Assembly (NCBI RefSeq): GCF_022682495.2
Contig: NC_071389.1
Coordinates: forward strand, 106,123,951 to 106,187,950
Source of the DNA: Desmodus rotundus
Taxonomy: Eukaryota > Chordata > Mammalia > Chiroptera > Phyllostomidae
Direction: 5' to 3'
DNA length: 64,000 nt
Positions 1 through 11,245 of the stretch are shown in pieces. Every line of letters starts with the position of its first letter. The stretch's first letter is position 1. The notes beneath the pieces are model-generated. The model was not told the origin of the DNA, ran no database searches, and saw nothing but the letters and a program-made list of their open reading frames with translations. The position numbers and the translations under genes were made by a program.

Positions 1-219
1 TCCTCCTATAAAATTCCTATCTCTTTATCTTTTCTGGATACCATCCCATCTTCTCAAGGATGTAGCTTTCCATCTATTGCCTCTCTGAGCATTGACACTG
101 TCTCTCTCCCTATTGAACCATAAACATTCTCTGCTATCTCCCACCCCCCACCCCCCTCAAAAAGGAAAGAAAATCAAGAAAACCAATTCAATTTCTCCCT
201 TGGCCCTTCTTATCTCATT

Positions 220-885
220 CCATTCACCAAAACTTTTCTATTCCCCAGCACAGACCAAACTTCTCTTCTTACACACATACTTCCTAATTCCTCACCATCC
301 ATTTGCTCCTCAACCCACTGCAATCTGGATGCTGCTGGAAAACATTGTTAAGGTCACTACCGACTTCCATGCTATCAACTCCAGTGGTTATTTTGCTGCA
401 TCTTCGCTACTTTAGGCATGATTCTGTGTCTCTCTCCTGCTGCCCCCTCTGGCCCTGGCCACCTATTTTCCCCACCTAGTATCCCTGTTTGCTAACACAC
501 AACACTTTCTCCATGCCCTTCAGTTCTTCAAACCCAACAGCCTGTTTTTTATACTTTTACATATTTCTTGGCTGTTTTGTATCTCTTTCTTTTTAGTTCT
601 CTGCACAGTTGGTTCCTGTCACTCTTCCAGTCCTTAAGATGGCTTTCGTGATCACTGCCTGAATGGACCCTCCGCCAATCCTTGTCGTGGCACCTGCTTT
701 ATTCCTTTTATAGCATTCCCTTACAAAATCTGATCTGTAATCAGATTTTAATCTGTTGATTTCCCACTGGACTATGAACTTAACAAGGAAAAGAAGCAAG
801 TCTGTTATGCTCACTCCTATAATCCCAGCAAATAGTACAGTTCCTGGCACACACAGGCACTTAAAAAAATTGGTTGAATGAAAAC
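220..885 (+). mobile_element. L2 LINE relic, discontinuous
   Basis: Ancient L2 retrotransposon debris in sense orientation. Bases 340-410 resemble the L2 reverse-transcriptase region (a stretch reading 'aaggtcactaccgacttccatg'-like). Bases 700-885 resemble the L2 3' end: an 'actatgaacttaacaagg' segment, then 'cagttcctggcac', then a tail with 'ttggttgaatg'. The part between about 420 and 700 is too diverged to place. All frames here are broken, so this is a fossil with no expected product. The 3' tail is the more secure part. Confidence 0.5.
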
Positions 886-959
886 ATGAAATGATACATG
901 AGTCAAATGATTACCCAAATTAGTATTACAAATTGTTAAAAAGCGATGTAGAAAAAAGC

Positions 960-1130
960 ACATTAGGGGTGTTGAGCTAGTCTGACAGGATGGCAAAAGC
1001 TTCCGTGATGAAACCGCGTCTGAGTGGAGATCAGAAGAGTGGAAGGGAGCTATGCAGGAGAAGTGGGGCAGACACAGCAAAAAAAGGTCAGCAGACCCTG
1101 CTGCAAAGGCCCAGGAAGGACGTTTGAAAG
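960..1130 (-). mobile_element. L2 LINE fragment, antisense
   Basis: On the plus strand this reads like the reverse complement of the L2 3' region: 'ggcaaaagcttccgtgatg' followed by 'gctgcaaaggcccaggaag'. It is heavily diverged and no target-site duplication is visible. It may be an inverted neighbour of the sense L2 just upstream rather than part of the same copy. Confidence 0.4.
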
Positions 1131-1668
1131 GGAAACTTGCCTGCAATCAGAAGTCTATGGTTTCCCCACCTGGTGTGGGTCAGAGTGTGTTACACAAGAG
1201 TAAGTGACATAGTGCAGGGAAGTCCAAAAGTCAGTCTTGTCCAGGCTACATTTAACCACTTGTGTACCAGCAGCCAAGGAAGCTTAGCAAGCTTTCACTC
1301 TTCTTGTTCCTTCATAGCAGAAAGTATGTCTCATGCCTTAGTGGGCAGCCAGGGCTGAGCTGAGTCAGTTGAGCTGGAGGAGAGCTTAAGTTTAACCTTC
1401 TTGTGTGATAAAAGCTGCATTTACACAAGCAAAACCTCAGACACTGCCTAACTGAGTTTGCCCAACAGACCTCCTTTGCTCAGACATCCAGGTTTGGGCT
1501 AAGGGGTGATCAGAGTTCAAATACATCTTCCCTAAAGGCAGTTGTCAGGGGCCAGGAAACTGAACACGCCTCAGTCAGCAACAACCAACAGGGAGTGAAG
1601 ATTCCAGGCACTTAAAGCTGTCCCCAAAGGAATGAAGAAGAGTTAAAAGGCTTTTGAAACTAGGTCAA
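1131..1668. other. Unannotated non-coding stretch
   Basis: I recognise no gene or repeat here. The short open frames are 73 codons or fewer and have no recognisable domain. Base composition is ordinary. Confidence 0.4.
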
Positions 1669-1690
1669 ACACACACACACACACACACAC
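1669..1690. repeat. (AC)n microsatellite
   Basis: An uninterrupted dinucleotide run of eleven AC units lies just before the L1 fragment. Its length makes it likely to vary between individuals. Confidence 0.95.
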
Positions 1691-1694
1691 AAAT

Positions 1695-2160
1695 AGTAAA
1701 AAGGTTTTATAAATATATAACCTGTCCTTTGACCCAGTAACTCTGTTTCTAGAAACCTGCCCTAAGGAAATAACGAGAGGCAGACAAGGGCAGGTTAGTA
1801 TGACTGCTTTAATGCTATTCACAAAACTTAGAAACTGGAGAAAGCTAAATATGCAAAAATAAATTACAGCATGAACTAGTATGCAGCCATTACAATTATG
1901 TTTACAAATAACTGTAATTGGAAAATTCTCATAGTATAACACAAAGTAAAAATAAAATAAAATGAATAAATAACTGCTTATACAGTATGAACTCAAGTAT
2001 TTGACTTTATCTATGCACATGATAAATCTATATATGTATAGGATTGGATAGAAATCATAATTATAGTTAAATCTGTCCTGTGAATATTGTGTTATTTTAT
2101 TTTGATTTTTATACTTCTCTGTATTTAATTTTTAACAAACACATGTAAGTAAACAATAAG
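1695..2160 (+). mobile_element. L1 3'-region fragment (old L1M type), sense
   Basis: Matches the late ORF2 / 3' region of old mammalian L1 elements: 'cctttgacccagtaactctg', then a 'cctaaggaaataa' segment, then 'agtatgcagccattacaatt', with 'acagtatgaactcaag' further on. The A-rich stretch around 1940-1975 is internal. The reading frame is destroyed, so the copy is inactive. The adjacent (AC)n run may have grown at its edge. Confidence 0.7.
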
Positions 2161-2179
2161 AATCTTTTTGATTACCTCA

Positions 2180-2560
2180 TCTATTGTTTTTATTGTGGTA
2201 AAATATATATAACATAGAATTTACCATTTCAATCCTTGCTAAGCACAAGTTCAGTGGCGTCAAGTACGCTCACACAGCCGTGACGACTGCTGCCCACCCC
2301 CAGAGCTTTTCCATCTTCCCAAACTGAAGCTGCACATCCAACAGCGCCTCCTTTGCCCTGTCCCCAGCCCTGGCACCCACCATTCCCACCTCTGTCTATC
2401 AAGTTTGACTGCTCTGGGAATCTCATATAGGCAGAGTCACACAGTATTCATCTTGGCTTATTCTGTTTAGCACAATGTCTTCAAAGCTTATCCATGCTGA
2501 CTTATTTTTTTAAGCTCCTAGAGTGGTTTCTACATTCTGTTAAGCTGCAGAGATAATCCA
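2180..2560 (-). mobile_element. L1M 3' fragment, antisense
   Basis: Antisense copy of the classic L1M terminal region. The plus strand runs 'gtggtaaaatatatataac', 'agaatttaccatttcaatcc', 'ttttccatcttcccaaactg', 'ctggcacccaccattc', then 'gcacaatgtcttcaaag'. The order matches the reverse complement of an L1M element. It lies next to a sense L1 fragment, so at least two insertions, or an inversion, are recorded here. Confidence 0.8.
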
Positions 2561-3156
2561 CAAAGAGCTGTACCAAGGTCTTCTGCATGGGACGTGGTGG
2601 ACTCAAATCTTTTGTTTTAAAAGTGAAGGTTCCCCTTGAAGGGTCTCAGGAAGTGGTGTTAATAGACAGCATCGAGTGTTAAATGCCCACACCCATTGTG
2701 CCGCCAGCAGCCTTAAGTAGCCAAGGTTGCCACCATTTTGTACTAAGTCTTGAGTACCTGTGAGTAGAAGAAGCCAGGACTCAGGTTGATTGAAGAAAGG
2801 CCTGGAAGGAACTTTTAAAACATCTACTAAAACCCTTTCATTTTACAGAGTTGAAATGAAATTAATTGCCCCCTGTGCTTGAGGGAAGCAAAAGAGTGTC
2901 CTTCCTCTATGTTATGAAAAAGATAAGGTTTCACTTAAATACAGTTGTATAAAGAGGAATTTTAAACATGCTCCTTTTAAACCAGAAATTAAGAATTAAA
3001 AAAAAATGGTGGGAGTGAAACACTGAAGAAGATGAGATTTTGATAGCTTCTATGTGGCATGGCGAGCTGGGCAACAGAAAGTCAGCAAACTCTCTGGGCT
3101 GGGCAAACAGAGGCAGTCTGATCTGCAACATTTTTACTTTAGTTCCGAAAAGGACC
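2561..3156. other. Unannotated non-coding stretch
   Basis: No gene, RNA or repeat recognised. It contains a short A-run near 2998-3006. Open frames here are short and unsupported. Confidence 0.4.
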
Positions 3157-3523
3157 TGCATTAATCAGGGTCCTCCAGAGAAGGAGAACCAGTGAGAGAT
3201 GTATTATATGGAGATTCATCACGAGAAATTGGCTCCATGATTGTGAAGGTTGAAAAGCCCCAGGATCTGCCCTCTGTCAGCTGGAGACCAGAAAGCAGGA
3301 GAAGTGACGCAGTCCCAATCTGAAGGCCCAAGAACAAGGGGAGCGGATGTTCAAGGGAGGAAGATTAGAGGACATGTCCTCACTCAGTGAAGCAAGGAGA
3401 AAAGCAACAGATTCCTCCATCGTCCTCCTTTTGTTCTCTTCAGGCCTTTAATGGGTTGGGCGTCTACATCTACTTTACTGAGCCCACCATGAAATACTAA
3501 TCTCATCAAAACACCAAAAACTG
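3157..3523 (-). mobile_element. MLT2-type LTR (ERVL), antisense
   Basis: Solo LTR of the ERVL-associated MLT2 group, antisense. The plus strand begins 'taatcagggtcctccagag' and continues through 'gagaaattggctccatgat', an 'agctggagaccagaaag' block and 'ttttgttctcttcaggcc', ending near 'ctaatctcatcaaaacacc'. These blocks fall in MLT2 order. The side corresponding to the LTR's own 5' end is missing. It is an old endogenous retrovirus remnant with no internal genes. Confidence 0.75.
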
Positions 3524-3566
3524 TGTTAGGGTTCTTCAGAGAAATAGAACCAATAGATTTATTTAT
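3524..3566 (-). mobile_element. Second MLT2 terminal fragment, antisense
   Basis: A short 'gttagggttcttcagagaa' / 'atagaaccaatag' block repeats the terminal 40 or so bases with which the neighbouring MLT2 LTR begins at 3157, in the same orientation, then stops at an A-run. It is a truncated second copy or a partial duplication of the first. Confidence 0.6.
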
Positions 3567-5282
3567 TAAAAAAAAAACTTGACCCTTGAACGCTCTTTCC
3601 TTTCTTTTCACTCTTCTCTTTAGAAGTCTGGACTCTGCAGAGGAGAAAGGGCAAGAGGAGGGGACAAGGAGATAAAAGGGGAAGGAAGGAGAAGAGTGGA
3701 GATAGGAGATCCCATCTATAAGAATTTGCATCTGCCCAGAAGGAATAGAAGAAGCAGACACAAAATCGTTATTTTGCAATTTACAAGCGCAAAGCCCTTT
3801 CCTACATAGTGGTGATTAGATGTGTCAAGAAACATCTATGTTTTCTTTCTCTCATTTTTGAAGATAGGTCAACCCTCATTTCAGCAGGTAGCAGCTAGAA
3901 ACATCTTGGTTATGACAAATCTTGACTTATTTCAAACTATATGTAATATGGAAAAAAAAAAAAACCCTAGACTTCCAGAACTTTCCATACATGATAATTC
4001 TCAAGATTAGCTATAATTCTCTTCAAAACCCTGGTGTGTAACCTTTGGTTCCTATTCCCTTCTTCTGAAGGTGGCCTGTGTGATTCCTTTCAGTCTATCT
4101 GAGCAGTGCTGCCCATGGGGAAGATGCCTTTCCTTCTGCTCTTGGCCATCTGCTTAGTCTGGCTGAGGAGGAGACACCTGACTTCTTCCACCCACATGGT
4201 CTTGTAGCCAAAGACCCAAAACACAGTGAGTGGTCCAATTAAAAACTGGGCACACAAGGAAAGGCAGGCATTAAAGAACAGCTCTGTTCTCACTGGAAAG
4301 AAAGAGGAGAAAAGAAAAAATAGCATGTAAATATGTTATTTCAAGTTCTCTTGTGCTAATTAAGGAACATGGACAATTATTCTTAAAAGGTTTTAGCAAC
4401 TACTCATTTTGAGTGGAATCTTCTTAATGGACTGATATAAACAAGAAAGAATGCCTAAAAGAGAAGGCTCATTCATTACACAGGCTCAGCCTGCAACCAT
4501 GTTCCCTCCAGGCATCTGTGAGCTTCTAGGATGTGATGGGCGAGCTGAGATGTGCCCAGAGGAGGCGCCTCTCTCACAGGGCATCTGTGACGGCAGATGC
4601 AGGCAGTGCCTGTCACCAAGTGTGCACTTCAAGGGTGTCATTTTCATTCTCCAATGTTCAAGTGTCCTGTTGAAAATGCGTGCCAACTTGGCATCGGCTC
4701 AGGGGACATAAAATAAAGCAGGAGGAAGAGGAAAACATCAAGAGCCCAAATTTTCTAATTACGTCTCTTTTCTCTCCTTCTTTCCCCATCTCACCGCACC
4801 CCACCCCCCACCTTCCTCTCACTACCATTAACCTGACCAATTTGGACACGGTTTTAACTCTGTGCTTCCTTGGCGTCTCTCCAGGTTTAGCGTTTGTCTG
4901 CCACTTAAGAATTCAAGCTGCATGGGCTGTGCATGGGTGTCCTCCCCAGCCTGGCTGGGGCCACCTGGCTTGCCTGACGACTTTGAAATATGCAATCCAG
5001 AACAGGAAGCAATTTCTCTGTTCAGAACAACTGCCCTTGGCCTGAATTAGTCAGACAGGATTTATGGGCGAAGGACGAGGGAAAAGAAGAGGAGGGAGAC
5101 GGGCACAAAGAGTATATGAAATAAACACAAGCTAAGGTATGGCTCGGGGTCACAGGGCAATGACACCAGGGAAACAGGAAGCCCCGACCCCTCAACACAG
5201 CCTGTTTTAAATACAGCCTGTTTTCAACACAGCCTGATGCAAAGTTCTACTTCAAAGTGAGTAACAAATGTTCATAGTCAAC
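3567..5282. other. Unannotated non-coding stretch
   Basis: No recognisable gene. The longest open frames (120 codons or fewer) carry no domain. A CT/GA-rich strip lies at 3640-3700 and an A-run at 3951-3963. I could not assign the bulk to a repeat family. Confidence 0.4.
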
Positions 5283-5460
5283 AAGGGTGCCAGGCATCAT
5301 CCGGGGGGCTTTCATGGACCAGGTCTCATTTACTCCTCCCAGGACACTCTGGGAAGTTTATCCTGGGAAGTCACCCTGGTATCCTAAGAAAACAGACCCA
5401 GAGGGGTCAAGGCCCCAAGGCTCCTTGCGCAAGGCATGGCTGCACGACCAGTGGTCATCC
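5283..5460 (-). mobile_element. Probable MIR SINE, antisense
   Basis: The plus strand resembles a reversed MIR: 'gtgccaggcatcatccg', 'tctcatttactcctcccag', then 'agaaaacagacccagagg' and 'caaggccccaaggctcc', which parallels MIR's antisense order. It is strongly diverged, so family assignment is tentative. Confidence 0.45.
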
Positions 5461-5517
5461 ACACTCCACAGGGACAGAAATCCCAACCGCTGTAAAAAAT
5501 GCCCTGATCTCAATTAG

Positions 5518-5640
5518 CTTCAGTGATGTAGATGTTAACATTGGGGGGAACCGGGGAAGAACTTTCTGCGCTGTCTTTGAAACTGCTCTGTAAATCTAAA
5601 ACTATTCCAAAATAAAAAAAAATTTAAAGAAATAGGCCGT
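5518..5640 (+). mobile_element. L1MB-type 3' terminus, sense
   Basis: The distal end of an L1MB-like element: 'gtagatgttaacattgggg', 'aaccggggaagaactttc' and 'tctaaaactattccaaaat', followed by an A-rich tail. The piece is severely 5'-truncated. The tail order fixes the plus orientation. Confidence 0.75.
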
Positions 5641-5969
5641 AACCTGGAAGTACAAATACTTCAGAAAGGGATGTAATGCAGCAGGCAACTCTGTCATCCC
5701 ACTCTTTGCCCTCCCTAAACTGGTGGCGATGGCACAGTTCCTGTGCAGGCTACACATCTGTTGTGTTGTACGGGTGTGCAGACACGCACAGGAAAAAGAA
5801 ATAAAGGGGCTGTGCTGTGGTGGACAGCGACCTGATGTAGACTGAGGGGTCAGAGGAAATGACAGGTACCACTTGTAGCTTACTGATGTTTGGGTGTGCC
5901 AGTAAATGATGAATATTGAGTTATGTGTTGAAACTACTTTCAGTAGTTTCTTTGGTTTTATCATGTCTT

Positions 5970-6184
5970 CTTTTTTTAATCTTTACCCGAGAATATGTAT
6001 TTTTACATTTTATTGATTTTAGAGAGAAAGGAAGAGAGAGAGAGACTTATTGCCTCCAGAATGTACCCCAACCAAGGCTCAAACCTTCAACCTAGGTATG
6101 TGCCCTGACTGGGGATCCAATCCACAACCTTTCTGGTGTATGGTATGATGCTCCAATCAGCTGAGCCACCTCACCAGGGCTTGC
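5970..6184 (-). mobile_element. VES SINE, antisense, with 14-bp TSD
   Basis: A bat VES-type tRNA-derived SINE on the minus strand: a T-rich/GA-rich tail at 5990-6045 and a tRNA-like head ending 'gagccacctcaccagggct'. It is flanked by a perfect 14-bp direct repeat, 'ttttatcatgtctt', at 5956-5969 and 6185-6198, which shows LINE-mediated insertion and fixes the ends. The body is more diverged than the other four copies, so this is probably an older insertion. Any pol III boxes are degraded. Confidence 0.9.
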
Positions 6185-6319
6185 TTTTATCATGTCTTTG
6201 TGATAAAAAAAAAAAAAACCTTTAATAAAAAGTTACAATTAGCAGCCTTCCTCAGTCTCTAAAATGAAAAACTTGGGGGTAATCTGATTTGGGGGAAGAA
6301 AAAGGTATTTTGGAGCCAC

Positions 6320-6530
6320 GGGAAACTGAGTTCCACACTCAGTTAAATGGCTTTTTGGTTGTGTGATCTTGACTGAGTCGCTCACAATCTCTAAATTCCA
6401 GATTTTTTATATGTAAAACAGAGACAATCATACCTACCCAACAGGATCATGGCATTAAAATATACAAATATATGGTATTTAGTGATACATTGTAAATGCT
6501 CAGGAAATACATATATGAATGAATGAGTAA
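6320..6530 (+). mobile_element. MIR SINE, sense
   Basis: The MIR core and tail are recognisable: 'gttgtgtgatcttgactgag', 'gtaaaacagagacaatcat', a 'acccaacaggatcatgg' block, then 'ttgtaaatgctcaggaaat'. It is a diverged copy in sense orientation. Confidence 0.75.
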
Positions 6531-7345
6531 ATATGGATTATGACTCAAAATGCAATATCTATGCCTAATTTAACAAAAAATTAAGCATCAATAAAAGGAA
6601 AATGTATTCATTTAGAAAAAAACCCATGGATAATTATGGCACTATCTCTGAATCCCACTCAAGCAGAGTTTTCAGTTGGTCTTCGCAGTGGGGGCATCTA
6701 GGCTGCTGGTGTTGAATATAAGCAGACTTGAAAGTAGCTGGTCCCCCCATGTGGTTCATTGGCCCATAGCCTGATGAGACACAGGCATGTAAATCAGAGC
6801 ACAGGGCTGTGGAAAGTCCTCGTGAGGCAGGCAGAAGCAGTCCTACTCATAGGCTCAGACTGGGGCTGTGACTTGTCATGAGGCTCTAAAAATCTTTGCT
6901 CTCTGTCTTTGGAGGGGCCTAGGGATGCCAGGAGGGTTGTACAAGGAGGGACCGCCATGACCCGGGCAGTGCCCTGTTCCACACGAGGAGTGGGCAGCAC
7001 AGAGGGGTGTCAGGTCTGTCTTCCAAGCATGGTAAGGACGGTCTACACAAAGCCTCCTTCTCCGCCAGCTGGCCAGGCTGTAAGTCCCCACTGTCTCATA
7101 AAATTAACATGCCAGCTGAGGAAAGCAAAGGCAGACACCTAGCCTGAATAGATTAGCCAGAATCAGGGTCCCAACAGCTGTGACCTGGACAAAGGTCTGC
7201 CTATCACTCACATTTCTTTCTCTTTTTTCTCTCTTACTCAGTCATCACAGTTGAAAAATGCCAACTTTATCACAGAGAAGCCCATATCTGGGCCAGCTTC
7301 CTCTTCCATAAAATGTGTCTGTGAGGGGCAGGGGAAGGACTAGGT
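6531..7345. other. Unannotated non-coding stretch
   Basis: No gene or confident repeat recognised. Overlapping frames on both strands near 6790-7140 (68-77 codons) have no recognisable domain. Confidence 0.4.
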
Positions 7346-7488
7346 CAGTGGTTCCCAAATCCATCTGAACTTAAATCAACTATTTAAAAATATGCTGCAT
7401 GAACTGCTATGCGAGTGGACCCAGAAATCTGAATTTTTTGACTTCTCCTGGGGTGACTCTAATATTCAGCTGGGGTTGGGAATCACTG
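7346..7488. mobile_element. hAT-Charlie-type non-autonomous element with TIRs
   Basis: The ends form an inverted repeat: CAGTGGTTCCCAA at the left and TTGGGAATCACTG at the right, matching at 12 of 13 positions when reversed. The length of 143 bp and the CAGTG terminus are typical of hAT-Charlie MITEs such as the MER5/MER3 groups. The 8-bp flanks share only the first three bases, so the duplication has decayed. It has no transposase and could only have moved with one supplied in trans. Confidence 0.75.
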
Positions 7489-7784
7489 GACCCATGAGGT
7501 ACCAGGTCCCTATGATCTGGGACCTTTTTGATGATAGAATCCAGATCCTCCCCTAAGCCATTGTCATCACCCCAGCTACAAGAGAGTATGTAGGAAGCTT
7601 AGAAATCATTTCTTCCCAACCTGGTTTGGGTGTGCCAGCCAGTAAATGATGGGGGCAGTTCTACCATGAAAGGGGCTTTCTTGCTTTCCTCTGCTCATTC
7701 TTGCCTAAGATGCCTTCAATATTTTCCGTCTTCCCTCCCCAAATCACTTGGCATCAGAGGGCGACAAATAATACACCTTGGCTT

Positions 7785-7935
7785 AGTCTGTTTAAGGTGT
7801 GGTCGGTCCACAGACCAGCAGCATGGGTGTTGCTGGGGCACTTGGTGGAACCACAGACCCCGGAGCCCCACACCAACCTTCCTGAAGCATCTCCACTTTA
7901 CAAGGGTTCCCAGGTGACCCAGGTGTACATTAAAG
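7785..7935. mobile_element. MER5A-like hAT fragment
   Basis: The line 'taaggtgtggtcggtccac' followed by 'agaccagcagcatggg' parallels the start of MER5A (a 'gtgtggtcc...ccagcagcat' arrangement). The matching inverted end is not evident, so this is a partial or heavily diverged copy. Confidence 0.45.
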
Positions 7936-7958
7936 TCAGACAAAGCACCAGTTCAGCT

Positions 7959-8098
7959 CACTGGTTCTCAACTTGGTTGTACTTTAGAATCATCTGGAAT
8001 TAAAAAAAAAAAATGTTGATGTTTGAGTTCCCATGCCCAGGATTATTTAAAATTTTATAGGGGATTCTAATGTGCAGTAAAGCAAAAACTTGAGTGGT
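7959..8098. mobile_element. MER3-like hAT element
   Basis: Begins 'cactggttctcaacttgg' with 'tagaatcatctgg' close by, and ends with 'gattctaatgtgcag' followed by a decayed 'acttgagtgg' terminus. This layout resembles the MER3 palindromic hAT element. An A-run at 8001-8012 interrupts it. Confidence 0.6.
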
Positions 8099-10050
8099 TT
8101 AAAATAAAAAGTCAAATGAGACTTGCTTAGGAGCAGGGTTGTAGCAAGGGATTCTGTGTATCATCGCTGGTTTTATTTTTTCCCCTCATTAAGTGGATGG
8201 ACATGTTTGGGGTAAAACAAAGAACTGAAGAATTCTCCCACAAATAGGGTTGGCTCTGAAATCCCCCCATCAAAACAGGAGAGAAGTGCAGAGGACATTG
8301 GGATGTTCACTGCCTCTATGGAATCTGATTTCTTTTGGAGCCGACACAGACAGATAGCACTTTCTGGAACAGTACTAGTTTCCCCCCTTCCTCGAGAGGG
8401 GCACACAAAAATCATTAGAGACCACAAGAACACACCCCATAACGTGATGTCTCTCTCCCTCTAACAGAAAGTTGTTTCTTGTACTCTAATTTAAATATAT
8501 TCTTTTTCTGTCAAAAGGTAAGTATATGTTATGTATCTAGTGAAATGTAACAATAATCTATTTGGGAAAATTGATAAAAGACTCCATGTAAAATTTCAGT
8601 TCTGTGGCTTTCAACTGAACTTGATTCCCAGTGCAGCCAAACTCTCCCTGAGCCCTTACCCACCCCCAGGGTCAGTCTTGATGGCATTCAGGGGTCAATG
8701 ATCTGGGACCCATCTTTCCACCTGGGCCATAGAGGGCTGGGGCGTGCGTGGAATGCGCAGGCTTGATGTTGGTTTGGACAGAACTCTGCTGCCCGATTTT
8801 CTTGCCTGTGTTCTATCCACCTCACTTTTTAACTCACAGAGGAATAGACTGGGAGTGACGATTGGTGAGACAGTTAGAAGGCAATCCTTCACAACCCCAT
8901 GAGGGACTTCTCCTGAGTCTGCCTGGCCACACAGCTGTCCCTGAGCTGTGGGCCAGCAGCCCCTGGCCTCCTCAGTGCCGTGGGGATGTCTCTCTGAGGC
9001 TTGGCCCCGGGCAGCTCTGGGGCAGTGGAGGTGGCCAGAGGCATTCTCACAGCCTTCCCATGGACCCCGAGGAAAAGGTGAGGCTCAGAGAAGCCTCAAC
9101 AATTAAACCAGCTCCAGGCAGGTGGCAGCTCCGAGTCCTCGTGCTTCAGTGTGGGTGATGCCTTTTTCCACACCACTCACTGGGAGGCTCTTAGCAAAAA
9201 CATTTGCAATACCAGATAAAAAGTGCTGACTGAGTTAACTTTCCTGGAGCAGCATCACTGGAAAACGGTTTCCCCCGTTCTGTTTCTCTGACTGCCTTCT
9301 TTGGAGGAGCCATGCCTCACTCCAAGGGGGCAAACAATCTACAGGCGATGTCAGCGGGGAGGGAGAAGGGGCATGTGGAGGGCAAAGGGGCACAGTTGTG
9401 AGGAGGGTGCCGACCAAGTTCCCTCGGGCAGGACCTCCCATCTGACCTGGGGTTGGCTGTCAGCGTGAGTCATGCAGGACCGAGGCCCAGATGGTGGTCA
9501 GGTCGTTGTTCTGCGCCCGCCCTCCCTGGCACCTCCCTGTGACCCCGAGGACAGTTCTCGACCACTGGCTCCAGTGGCTTCTCAGCAGATGAGTGGTGAC
9601 ATCTAAGAATGCTCTCACAGTTTATAATGCTGTGACTTCTTGGGGATTTACAGCTCAAGAGAACAAAAAAGAGAAAAAATGCTGGTGAGAGTGTAAGACG
9701 CTATTTTAGGACAAGAAATGGTATTTTGGGTGATAGTAGTATTTAAGGGAGTAATTTTGTGAAGTTTCAGACAGAAGCAACAAAAAAAATGACTGTATTC
9801 AAATATAGAACACAGAAAAATTTGGCGTGGCCAAGCTGAGAGGAGGTTTGCTTTGGAAGCTGACGCTAGAAGCCCGAGCAGCGGCTCCAGTGCCCGCCCG
9901 CCTGGAGCACAGACTGGGATCCGCAGAGCGGCCGGCCGCTGGCTGCTGCCTCTTCCGACCAGAAGCACAAAGAAAACATGATTGGCTCCAAACCCAAGGA
10001 CATAGCAGAGGAGAGAGACAGACAGAGACAGAAGGAGAGAGGGCCACTTA
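8099..10050. other. Unannotated, partly GC-rich non-coding stretch
   Basis: I see no gene or confident repeat. Bases 9880-9945 hold a small cluster of CpGs and GC-rich words ('gcagagcggccggccgctgg'), too short to call a CpG island. Open frames up to 150 codons overlap on both strands without recognisable domains. Confidence 0.4.
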
Positions 10051-10054
10051 TCAG

Positions 10055-10231
10055 CTGGGTGACCTTGAATGTTAACCATTCTGTGGCTCAATTTCTTCAT
10101 CTATAAACCAGAAATAGCATTAGTGTCTACCTTACAAGATTTCTGTGAAGATTAAATTGGCAATATTTATTAAGCACCTAGGAGAGTGATTGGCTTATAG
10201 TAAGTGCCTTATAAATGTTGGCTATTATTAC
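10055..10231 (+). mobile_element. MIR SINE, sense
   Basis: Clear MIR order: 'gctgggtgaccttgaatg', 'tggctcaatttcttcatct', 'tttctgtgaagattaaatt', then 'ataaatgttggctattatt'. One of the better preserved MIR copies in the window. Confidence 0.85.
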
Positions 10232-10904
10232 CCAGAAAAGCCAACCCCATGGTAGGGAAGCTGGGCTCTGAGTCAGTCTCAAGTATCACGGCAATGCTCC
10301 AGGCGGGCTTGTCCCAAAGAGTTGGTTATTTGGGGTTATTGCCAATATTACCTCTTCCAAAAGTGTGTGCAGGGTTTGTCTGTCACATTAGGCCACCAGC
10401 AGGTAATTTGTCTGTGTGGGGTTCTATGTTGTGGCCTTGGACAGACAGCACCACTCACTGAGACCCAGACAGAGGTGAGTGGCTCGCGCGGAGCTGTGTT
10501 CGGGCTTGGGAAGCCGTAGATGTCACAGCACTCCTTGTTTGCAGAGTACTCCAGATGGCTAGCACCTCCAGAACCAGTAGTCTGTGCTAGCATTCCAGAA
10601 ACTTCCTTGTGCTCTCTTGGGAATGATGTTTCTCTGTTGCCTCCAGGTCTCAAAAATTCTCTTTTAGAGATGACTTTAAAAGTACTGACACCTGGCTCTA
10701 ACACCCCAATATTCTGAGTTAGCTGGCCTGGGGCGTGGCCTGGGCACCAACATTTGTTCCAAGTTCTCCAGCTGACCCAAATGTGCAGCCAGTGCTGAGG
10801 ACCACTAACCCGGGCTGTCCTCTGAGAGTAGATGTGACTGTGTGCCCAGTGTCCCTCCTCTGCTTTCGAACCTCCGGCAGGGCTGGCTGGCTCAGGGGCC
10901 CCAG

Positions 10905-11245
10905 CCGAAGACTGCATTTCCCAGCTTCCCTCACAGCAAGGTGTGGCTGTGTGATTTATTTCTGAGTGGCCACGAGGTGTGCCTCCTTCAGCCCCTTTCC
11001 ACAGGCTGTAGAGGAGACACAGAACAAGGGCTGCAGCTGCAGCCACATGGACGAGAGCCTCTCTCCACGAAATGGAGCGATGACCAGGACTGCCCAGGGG
11101 AGGGGTCACCGCCCTGCCCTGGTCGCCCACCTCCTTTTTTACTGTTACACGGAAGACAAGTGAAATTCCATCAGTTTGAACCTCTGTGTTTTTCGGTCTT
11201 TTTGTTGAAACAGCTAAGCCTGTATATCCTAGGAAAGGCACCGTT
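10905..11245. mobile_element. Ancient mammalian interspersed repeat, family uncertain
   Basis: The run 'catttcccagcttccctca' with 'gtgtggctgtgtgatttatt', and much later a 'gttgaaacagctaagcct' block, resembles a common old mammalian dispersed repeat whose name I cannot assign with confidence (possibly LTR- or DNA-type). No terminal repeats or flanking duplication are visible. It underlies the longest open frame of the window. Confidence 0.4.

Noticed and set aside
3157..3566. Intact endogenous retrovirus
   Set aside because: Only MLT2 LTR sequence is present. No gag, pol or env, and the second piece is about 40 bases.
9880..9945. CpG island promoter
   Set aside because: Only tens of bases long. 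No TATA, initiator or downstream gene.
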